DNA of 64,000 nucleotides, from the NCBI GenBank assembly GCA_025602905.1, contig JAHLKI010000011.1:620001-684000 (forward strand), given 5' to 3'. The stretch comes from Phlyctochytrium arcticum (taxonomy: Eukaryota; Chytridiomycota; Chytridiomycetes; Chytridiales; Chytridiaceae). The position numbers and the translations under genes were made by a program. Position 1 is the first letter of the stretch, and every line of letters starts with the position of its first letter. Below the pieces are notes generated by a model. That model searched no databases. It was not told where the DNA came from and saw only the letters and a list, made by a program, of their open reading frames with translations. Shown one piece after another: positions 56,413-64,000 of this stretch.

Positions 56413-58014
56413 AGTCTGGTAGTTTGGTCTTGGTTTTTTGCATTCTACGTTCAATGCAACAAGGATGCTTGGAGGGAAATTCCATCAAATGTGTTTGTTA
56501 CTGATGTGAATATATGATAATGTGAAATGCACCTAATTCCCACATTGTCGTCCATGTTACCGGTCAATGACTTTCACGAATGCTGCCGAATGGTGCTATT
56601 GTGCAGCCAACAGTATGCTTCACTATGTTACAAACCAAACTCTATTCGAATCATGTATAAAAATTCATTTCTGTATAAGTCCGGCAGCCAGGCTCACCAA
56701 TGGGAGCTGACAGTCCCGGTAGACGTAGTCCCCCTCATAGCGCATCAGAACAAACGTACCATGAACTTTCCTTTGACATTTTCGTTCAGTGCGTTCGTTG
56801 CGCTATTCCACCCTGTCTCGTTTTTAAAAATTTCTGGTCATGTTATAGAAAAGTATATAGGAACAGTAAAGTTGATTACGTGCGCCTAGGGGTATTTTGA
56901 AAGGTGTCAAGATTTCTATCCCTCGGTACCATACAGCTTCGTGGAAACCATTCAACACATAATTCAAGTCCAGAGGTTACCATTGGTCAATTAATATGCC
57001 ATCACTGTCTTACAATATAATTTGGTACCGTAGGTCCATAGCTGAGGCCTTTGAATGGAATTGCATTCAGGGCGGGGTTCCGGTTGTTTATAATCCAGAT
57101 CAATCAGATCAAAGACTGCATCTTGGAGCGCTGGCAGCTACTCGAGTACTCCAGTATCTACATTATACATGTTACCCGCGCAGGCGATCGAAGTCAATTG
57201 ACGATGCCAAGAGTTTTGAATAAAACCTGCATTGTTTTTTCCCACAGGAGTATTAGCAAGCATATTCGGCTTTCTTGTAATCAAAATAATCAAAAGAAGC
57301 TTTTTCCCAGCACGTGAACCGTGCCCTCAAAATCTACCCTCAATGCTGCCCTCAGTGTGATGCTCGAATCTCCGCTCATGAGCCCGCTTGTCGGGTTGAA
57401 CCGTGGGTTACTCAACAAAGACGGTAAACTTCACTAAGTCAGATACACATCTTGAGTAGTAAATTTAAAGGAAAACAGGCATCTTCAGATGGTAGTTGGG
57501 TCCATTCTCAGTGCAAAAGACAAGAATTCCACTAGTCCGTAAGGTTTGCAAATATCCTCAGGAACCATCTTGAGGAAGGTACCCTCAAGATGCAGTGTCG
57601 CCGGGAAAACTTTCAACTCAAACTCAGGAGAACCTTGAAAGACCCTAGAGATGATGATGAAAACAAACATGGGCCAAGGCAAGATATCAGCTCTTTGAGG
57701 GTCCCCCTAGCAGTCCACATGGGTTTTACATCTGAAAGTAGCGCAGATGTACCCTGAACACGGAAAAGTCTCTCAGGAAATGATGCAAAAATAGATCCTC
57801 ATCTGACGATCCGGTGTCTGCGGCAAAACTCCAAGAGAGCCCGATGTGGGCACTAGTGAATCCCCCGGGGGGGATTTCCATTATAAGCGGGGAGGGGAGG
57901 GGGGATTTCCCTCTCTCTTTGTGCTCGCCCAAAAAAATTGCTTGGCCCCCCGACGCCTTGAATTCGAACAGCACTTGCCCTCTTTCTCTTCTACGACTCG
58001 TCTTCTACCAGTAC
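56413..58014. other. 1.6-kb gene-poor stretch with a G-rich segment
   Basis: No ORF with recognisable sequence. Short frames overlap on both strands. Near 57867-57904 lie four G runs (G7, then 15 nt, then G4-A-G4-A-G6) and two copies of GGGGATTTCC. The rest is ordinary, AT-rich non-coding sequence. Confidence 0.4.
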
Positions 58015-58408
58015 ATGATCGCCTCAGGCTTTTTCGTCTTCCTCATCTGTCTCCTCTCGTCCCTCATTGTCAACTCCTTCCCAGCGATTGGAGGTAAGTG
58101 TCAGATGTGTGATGTGATACCGCCAATCAGGCCTACATGGAAATGGGAGGTTCGGGATGTGTTCCAATGCTAATGAGCTGCTGGGGGCCATTGATGCGTC
58201 TGCAATGTCTGGTGAAATGTCTGGTGAAATGCACCTGAAATCGTCGCCGTTCAAAGCGCAAGGAGCGGAGCCCAGTCCGCCGCGCCGGTTCTCGCCACAG
58301 AGGGTCGAAAGCCAATATCACCGCCGTTTCGCTCACTTCCATTTCGTCTTTCTTTTTGGTTCTGCTCCCGCCGTTGCCGACGACCGGCTGTATCTATCTA
58401 TATACTGA
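58015..58408 (+). CDS. Candidate small signal-peptide protein (tentative)
   Basis: Exon 1 from the ATG at 58015 encodes a strong hydrophobic leader (MIASGFFVFLICLLSSLIVN, SFPAIGG). A GTAAGT donor at 58094 and an AATCAG acceptor at 58130 define a 37-nt intron, short for this genome. The downstream frame stays open to a TGA at 58406-58408, total 118 aa. The downstream part (RFGMCSNANELLGAIDASAM, then SPPRRFSPQRVESQYHRRF) has no recognised motif. It may instead be part of the 5' leader region of the downstream LDB-type gene. Weak evidence. Confidence 0.25.
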
Positions 58409-58701
58409 CGCTCCACCATATACCCGCCCGAGCAGTGTTGCTCTCGCTGTTGACCACTCCATCCCACTTTCCACGGTCAATTCCAGCTTCGAAGGCTTGG
58501 TCCGGGTGAGTGCGCCAGCGAGACTTTGACTTTCGCCCGTCGTAAAGGGAAAGGGCTAACGCTCGCTCTCGGGACAGATACCGACAAGCTCTTCCGCAAC
58601 TACTTTCTCTGCATACTCCTACCGCTCTACCGACAACTACCCGAGGGTCGTCTCGACTCTGGTTTGAGCACGCTACCAAACGCATACCCAGTGCAACCAG
58701 C

Positions 58702-61308
58702 ATGTTTGAAGCGCCCATGCAACAGCAACGAATGTTTGCAAACGGTCTGCCCGGAGGAGCGATGATGGTACCAGGCCCTGGAGGCGGACCAGTAGCAGGA
58801 CCAGCTATGGGGAGTCCGTATGTCGGCGATAACTCGGTTTCTTTGCAACTGGAACAGCAGCAGCAGCTCCTTCGCCAGCAGCAACACCAGCAGCAGCAAC
58901 AACAACATCAGCAGCAGCGTCAGCTTCAGTTGCAGCAGATCCAGCTCATTCAACAGCAGCAACGGCAGCAACAGCAGAACCAGGTCTCTGCCGCCGCCGC
59001 CGCCCAGCAGCAGCAACAGCAACAGCAGCACCGTGCCCGACCACCTGCTACTCCCAGAAAGCCAACTACTCCGCAGACGCCCGCCCGACCTCGCCCATCA
59101 CCATCCCCGCTACCAGCTGCCAGGCAGAATAGTTTGCCCATTCGCTCGCCAATTCAGCCTCCGACCCCCTCAACCCCGCTGGTCAACAGGCAGCAGCCAC
59201 CTCATCCGCACATCTACTCCAATCAAGATGTCGCTGGTCAAAGCAACCCCCAACCCCCACAGTCTCTTCCCAACAACCAACCCCCTACTGTGAGTCCTGC
59301 GCATCTCTATCGATCGCAGCAAGGTCAGGCTACTCCTGGTCCGATTGCTCCGTCCGCCGGTCCGGTTCCGGGGCATCAACCACTTTATCACCCTAACCCG
59401 CAAGGGCCCCCCCATCACCCCTCTCAACCACAAATGATTGGCCAGTTTCGAGTCCCGGATATTCCGGAAGGGTGAGTATACACATCTCTGGCTTGAAAGC
59501 AATAATGACTAAATTATTGGGTTATAGTCGACGCGTGTCCCTTCCGCCGCAACACCCATCTTCTCAAGCTCTTCAACATGCCCAACCCTCGCCAGTTATC
59601 CAGCCAGGCACTTTTTACCCGTCAAACCCTCCGCCGGTCTCGGAGTTCTCCAAGGAATCGTACACCACTCGCCTTCAGGACTTTGTTCGTACATTAGACC
59701 CATCTCCGGCCGAGGTAAGCGACTTTCTCTGCAGAGCCACCCCCGTCATCTTGTCTAACTCTCTTTTAGAAATCCGATCATCGTTACTGGCTCGGAATCC
59801 AACATCGTTTTTTCGGCTCCGACGGCAATTTTGAGTTGAAGTCTGAACTCGCTGATCCCGAAGAACTGTTATCATCTCGTAAGTACCTCTCTCCAATCAT
59901 TATTCCGTTCCACACGTGTGACTGACAAACATACTTTCATCATCAAGTTGTTACCGGTACTGATGTGTCCGGCTTTTTGGTCAAACAGTTTGCGTCTGGA
60001 TTACAGCGTTGGCAGATTGTCATTGGCGAACATGTCGGTACTCCAGTTCTTTCGGGCGGACACGTTCAATGTCATTGGGCCAAGTGCACCTTCATATACA
60101 CCTACTCCGCGGGAGTGCGGGTAAGTACTTGCTATAACATTCAAAGGCTCATACGCGAGACTGATGCAACCTGCAGCTTATTCAAGACGGATCCATCCGA
60201 ATATCATTTGGTCTGGAAACCAAAAAAATCTTCAACTTTTGCTTTGAGATCGAATCACAAGAAGAGCTTGTGTCCCGACAGTCCCTACTATCATCAGATG
60301 CAACAATCGACGGTCTCAAAATGGAGAAAGGGTCCGATATGACCGATAATGCCATCTTGCGCAACGTCCGAGTCAAGCTACCAGAGACACCGTTGGGATT
60401 AGGCGGTCGATTCGGTCTGACGAAATCAGTCTCGATGTATCTTGAAGTACGTACACTCTTGCTCAAACATACTCTCTGAATCGTCAAACTCACCTCTCTT
60501 GGGTTTTCAGATCACTACAATTATGCAATCTTTCGGCGGTGTCGTGAATACGAGCATCATGCCAGATTCGGAGGGTCGTCCCCTGGGGCCGTCACGTAAG
60601 TATTCATCTTGCTTTCCGCTGGTTGGGAGTTGTCGCTAAACAGTTTTGCTCTTCTGATTAATAGGGGCGCTGCAGGTAATGGCCACGGAGACGCTCGCGA
60701 ACTTCCACGCTTTGGACGGGGCCTACGAGTCTCAGCATTACACCGTCCCCCCTCACCTTGCTCCTGACGTACAACTACCACCAGCGTCGTCTGCCCCCGG
60801 TCCAGCTCCCTACCAGCCCAAGCGCGCAGGAACCGTTACTCCAGTGACGCCGTTTGGTCCTCTTCCCATCCCAACGTCGGCCGCCGCAGCCGCAGACTAC
60901 GGCGAGCATATGACCTTTGGTGGAGAACAGCAATCATTCCCCCATCAGGTCAATTCGCGCAAACGGCCCCCTCCAATTGACACCGCAGAGTCTTCCAAAG
61001 CTCGAAAGCGGGCGACACCCTCCCCCCGCAAAATGGCCCCCAAACCTAAGCCAGCAGCTGCGCTGGCGCGGCGGCGAAGCAGTCTCAATCTGGGCACCAG
61101 CACCAGCACTACCAACCCCTCTCTCCCCCCTACATCTACTACAACCAATACCCATCTCCCCCCACCCGCACCCACATCCATCCCATCATCAGCATCATCA
61201 TCCGCTCCTTCCCACTCCCAACCGCAGCAGCAGGCTCTTAGCCTGCCGAACAATGAGGCGGCCCTGGCACAACATGCCAGTGGGACCGCAAGTCCCAGCA
61301 TCTTGTAA
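58702..61308 (+). CDS. LIM-domain-binding-type transcription cofactor (Ldb1/PtaB/Mfg1 family)
   Basis: Nuclear adaptor; fungal members (PtaB, Adn1, Mfg1) act with Flo8/SomA-type factors in morphogenesis and adhesion. The ATG at 58702 gives MFEAPMQQQRMFANGLPGGA, then a Gln-rich tract and a Pro/Ser/Gln-rich region. The conserved LDB dimerisation domain is spread over short exons: LQDFVRTLDPSPAE, DHRYWLGIQHRFFGSDGNFE, VSGFLVKQFASGLQRWQIVI, HVQCHWAKCTFIYTYSAGVR, LIQDGSIRISFGLETKK, LRNVRVKLPETPLGLGGRFG, TKSVSMYLE and MQSFGGVVNT. The C-terminus is Pro/Ser/Thr-rich with a basic patch (KRPPPIDTAESSKARKRATP). About eight introns. Domain call is firm; DNA partners cannot be read from the sequence. Confidence 0.88.
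58852..59036 (+). repeat. CAG/CAA-rich polyglutamine tract
   Basis: Imperfect CAG/CAA triplet run within the LDB-type gene encoding long Gln stretches broken by Leu, Arg, His and a short poly-Ala. Mixed codons suggest it is more stable than a pure CAG tract. Confidence 0.85.
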
Positions 61309-62036
61309 ATAATTTGTTTTGTAGATAACACAATAGTAACGGACTCTTTATACAAAATGCTTGTTGGTTTTATTGGGCTTGTTGGGAGATCTCCCCCCTT
61401 CTGTGATAAAGCACAGCTTTTACTTTTGCTCTAGAGGATCTTTTAAGCACCGGTATTGCCAGCTCGTAAAGGATTATAGCTCACAGGCTGTTGGGATAGA
61501 CGTCCGACAAAAAGTCGTGACGGGCGTTGAAACTGTAGAATCGAATATCTCAGCAATCGGTGGTAGGTCGCTGAGTTTTGATGACGAATAGACAAAGATG
61601 ATTTCTTCAGTGGGGACTCCTAACTGTATGGTGAATACGATTCCGAAAGTCAGGGTCGTGATATGATTTTTGAGCTGCACCCGTTACGCAACGCGAGCGT
61701 GGGAATTTGGAGGTACTAAATAGTCTTGTCTGATGAAGTATAATATGAGATTACAAATTTTGTTCAGCACAATTTGAGAATGCGAACTCTATACACACAT
61801 TGATTACAAGTTCTTTTCGATCGACTATAAGGCCGAAAAGGAGTGTGCAAAAAGCGGTAGTAGTGGATGGGGGGTTTTTGGAGGGGTCGGGTTGAAGCTG
61901 TGGGCATTCGACCGCAAAATATAGGTGTAGCAGGAGTGGATGCAAGAAACTGTGAGGGGTTTGTTTCGAAGGTTTTTCGAGAGACAAAAATGGGCGGTGG
62001 CGGAACAAGATCCACGACCGCCATGATCCATTAGGA
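61309..62036. other. Convergent intergenic region
   Basis: 728 bp between the LDB-type gene and a minus-strand gene. Overlapping short frames only; no recognised feature. Confidence 0.45.
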
Positions 62037-62534
62037 TCAAAACCCTCGGGGTCTACAGAGACAACATAGACCCCATCCAAGCATCAAAAACCCAAGCACA
62101 CCCACCACCACCCAATACCCAATCCCTACTCCACTTCCCGACCCCGAATTCATCTCCGGGTCATCATACCCAGGATAGTAATACCCACCAGGCCAAAACC
62201 CTCCGGCCCAATACATGCCCCCATATAATCCAGCAGGGTAGTTTGCGGCCGTGTAGTACGTTGCGGGTGGAGGCGGCGTGGCGGGACCTTTGTAGGGTGG
62301 TGGCGAGGATTGACGGGGTTGGCCTACGGGCCGTTTGGTGGATGTTGATTTAGTGGGATTGATTATTCCGCCGGGTTTTAGGATTGATGTTCCGATGCTG
62401 CTGCTACTACTGCTGCCTTTTCCGATGCTGCTACTGCCTTTGCCGGAGATGGAGACTTTGACGATCGTTGGGCCGACAGGTACGGACGCATCAGGAAGGG
62501 GAGTAGCAGCAGCTGCTGCCGCGAGAAAACACAT
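62037..62534 (-). CDS. PPPY- and Tyr/Gly/Pro-rich single-TM protein, copy A
   Basis: From the ATG at 62534 the protein starts MCFLAAAAAATPLPDASVPV, a signal-like leader. The upstream codons stay open and hydrophobic (RIILPGLL) back to a GTG at 62561, so the real start may lie in an upstream exon. A Ser/Gly/Lys-rich stretch leads to RPVGQPRQSSPPPYKGPATP, then TYYTAANYPAGLYGGMYWAG and GFWPGGYYYPGYDDPEMNSG. A C-terminal membrane helix (YWVVVGVLGFLMLGWGLCCL) and CRPRGF follow. PPPY is a WW-domain ligand motif. The Tyr-Gly-Pro block and PPPY recur in the gene at the right edge, so the two are paralogs. No function known to me. Confidence 0.65.
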   Translation of the reverse strand: MCFLAAAAAATPLPDASVPVGPTIVKVSISGKGSSSIGKGSSSSSSIGTSILKPGGIINPTKSTSTKRPVGQPRQSSPPPYKGPATPPPPATYYTAANYPAGLYGGMYWAGGFWPGGYYYPGYDDPEMNSGSGSGVGIGYWVVVGVLGFLMLGWGLCCLCRPRGF

Positions 62535-63481
62535 CAAGAGTCCAGGTAGTATTATCCGCACTTGCTTGTAAAATGTGGGGGTTGTTGTTAAACTTGATGG
62601 TTGTTATGGAAAAGCTGGGAAAGGTTGTTGTTGAGCTTGGTGGTGGTATGGAAAAACGAGGAAGAGATGAACAACCTCTTTTATATGTCGAGAAACTTGT
62701 TCAAAAGGTCAGATTGATCACGCTGGTCAACTTGGCAGTGTCTTTCAAGTGTCTTCATACGATCATTCTATCTATGATGATAACTTGGCAGAACGTGTAA
62801 ACGATTTACTAGCTTTTTTTCATTGCCAAGTCGCTTCAAATCAGACTAATACAGGTTCCGCTGAGCCGTCGCTCATTTCGTCACAACGGACATTTTCTCC
62901 CTACTCCCTATAAACTGTAATGACCAGAGATTCACGAGTCCGGTCACGGTTTTCCTAGTTTTAGGCGACTGACTCTAACACGGAGCGTGGGAATTTGTAC
63001 TTCAATACAGAGTTCAACATAAGCGGTTCAGTATTCAGAATTGCCGATGCGCCGATTTCATTGTTTCAAATCATTTTATACAACAAAAACGCTTTGTGTG
63101 TGTGGGTGTGTGTGATTCAGAACTCTATACATTATACATTTGATTTCCCAAAAAAAACAGACGTTTTTGACGTCCAAAAAAATTTACAAAAGTTACAGGT
63201 ACGGACGGGGGACAGAGGTACAGTATATAGAGATGTTTGAAGAAGCGGTCGAGAGAGAGAGAGAGCATTCGGTCGTGGTGGAAGGCCACTTGGGTGCAGA
63301 TTAACGCTTTTTTTCCGGCATGGAGAATGGCTGCACGGTTGGGAGCCCTCCAGAAGTGGGACTCGCCGGTCCAGAACATGAGATCTGGGGTCGGTTGTAG
63401 TATAGTCAAAATATACCGGCTCCATCATCCGAAGGGTCTCCAAAAACGTATATCAAGGATAAATGAATCCATCAACATCAA
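62535..63481. other. 947-bp region between the two PPPY paralogs
   Basis: Contains a GT-rich run near 63093-63113 and a (GA)n microsatellite at 63251-63265. No supported gene; it must hold the promoter of copy A. Confidence 0.45.
63251..63265. repeat. (GA)7 microsatellite
   Basis: Short pure GA dinucleotide run in non-coding sequence. Confidence 0.8.
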
Positions 63482-64000
63482 TCATCCAACTACCCAAGTG
63501 ACAATCCCCACCACGACACCTCCCACTAGAGTTCCCATCCCACCTACCCGACTCGCAGAATTCATGTCCGGGTCACTGTACCCCGGATAATAATACCCGC
63601 CGGGCCAGTACCCTCCCGCCCAATAAAAGCCAGAGTATGACCCTGCAGCGTAGGTGCCGGCCGGGTAGTATGTGGCGGGGGGTGCACGACTTCCGGGGGG
63701 ACCTCTGTAAGGGGGTGGAGAAGATTGTTGGGGTTGGCCTATTGGACGAGACGTGCTTCCTCCACCAGAACCGCCTTTTGATCCACCGCCTTTTCCTCCT
63801 CCTCCTCCTTTTCCTCCTCCACCCCCACCCTTTCCGGCAATAGCGAGCTTGACGGCTGTGGGTCGACTTGACTCGACTTCTAGACTCGAAGAATCGCTCG
63901 GGGAAAGGGATACGGCAATAGCGAGGTTGACCTGCTTGACGGCTGTTGGGCGACTTGATTCGACCACCAAACTCCAAGAATCGCTCGGGGGAAGGGATAC
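63482..64000 (-). CDS. PPPY- and Tyr/Gly/Pro-rich single-TM protein, copy B (5' end outside window)
   Basis: Open to the right edge, stop TGA at 63482-63484. The visible part begins with two imperfect copies of a 26-29-residue unit (VSLxPSDSxSLxVESSRPTA, VK...LAIA), followed by a Gly/Lys-rich run (KGGGGGGKGGGGGKGGG). Then comes the block shared with copy A: SRPIGQPQQSSPPPYRGPPG, TYYPAGTYAAGSYSGFYWAG, GYWPGGYYYPGYSDPDMNSA. The C-terminal membrane segment is GTLVGGVVVGIVTWVVG. Order, PPPY and DPxMNS spacing match copy A; the N-terminal region is different. The 5' end, including any signal peptide, lies beyond 64000. Confidence 0.6.
   Translation of the reverse strand, partial: VSLPPSDSWSLVVESSRPTAVKQVNLAIAVSLSPSDSSSLEVESSRPTAVKLAIAGKGGGGGGKGGGGGKGGGSKGGSGGGSTSRPIGQPQQSSPPPYRGPPGSRAPPATYYPAGTYAAGSYSGFYWAGGYWPGGYYYPGYSDPDMNSASRVGGMGTLVGGVVVGIVTWVVG
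63836..64000 (-). repeat. Two in-frame imperfect tandem repeats (78 and 87 bp)
   Basis: Copy at 63836-63913 and copy at 63914-64000 align along their length; the second carries three extra codons (Gln-Val-Asn). Both keep one reading frame in the minus-strand gene and end at GCTATTGCC. More units may follow beyond the window. Confidence 0.85.

Noticed and set aside
58627..59031. Poly-Leu minus-strand frame
   Set aside because: It is the complement of the CAG/CAA polyglutamine tract in the LDB-type gene.

Overview
The window looks like nuclear DNA of a filamentous or zoosporic fungus outside the Dikarya. Genes carry many short spliceosomal introns (mostly 50-75 nt, GT-AG). The set includes typical fungal genes (Snf1, hybrid histidine kinase, ATP synthase subunit h, an LDB/PtaB-type cofactor) beside genes that yeasts often lose (MMAA/MeaB GTPase, METTL3, pICln, Gemin2). 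I read this as an early-diverging, chytrid-grade or Mucoromycota-grade fungus; that placement is inference.

Layout. 1-1217: 5' part of an Snf1/AMPK kinase gene running off the left edge. 1.2-6.9 kb: a gene-poor island of broken ORFs, with an unrecognised decayed gene, an ISXO2-like transposase remnant, an HNH homing-endonuclease-like pseudogene with two NUMOD4/HNH modules, and two unrecognised ORFs. 7.0-35.5 kb: dense housekeeping genes, mostly in head-to-head pairs with 170-520 bp between start codons: MMAA/CK1-like, COPA, hypothetical/pICln, Gep4/Ski8, FHA-forkhead/DCAF7, RPS27, PPIL4/ATP14, MRPS7/NOC4, a C2H2 factor, Gemin2/FtsJ-like. 35.7-44.8 kb: a ZFAND2-type AN1 protein with an 8-nt microexon, a stand-alone CAP/CARP-domain protein, a 7-TM candidate, a secreted mucin-like repeat protein and a multi-exon gene I cannot name. 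44.9-56.4 kb: METTL3, VPS41, a soluble PAS hybrid histidine kinase and a small hydrophilic protein. 56.4-64 kb: a sparse stretch, an LDB1/PtaB-type polyQ cofactor, then two paralogous PPPY/Tyr-Gly-Pro-rich single-TM proteins, the second cut by the right edge.

There is no operon-like pathway. Some genes do share processes: pICln and Gemin2 (Sm-ring/snRNP assembly), NOC4 and RPS27 (small ribosomal subunit), MRPS7, ATP14, Gep4 and MMAA (mitochondrion), COPA and VPS41 (vesicle traffic), Ski8, METTL3 and PPIL4 (RNA). The observations most worth checking are the decayed HNH/ISXO2 island, the CK1-like protein with changed catalytic-loop residues, the mucin-like protein with a duplicated six-cysteine module, the AN1 microexon and the right-edge PPPY family. 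All splice models were read by eye from GT-AG signals, reading phase and family conservation; none is backed by transcripts.
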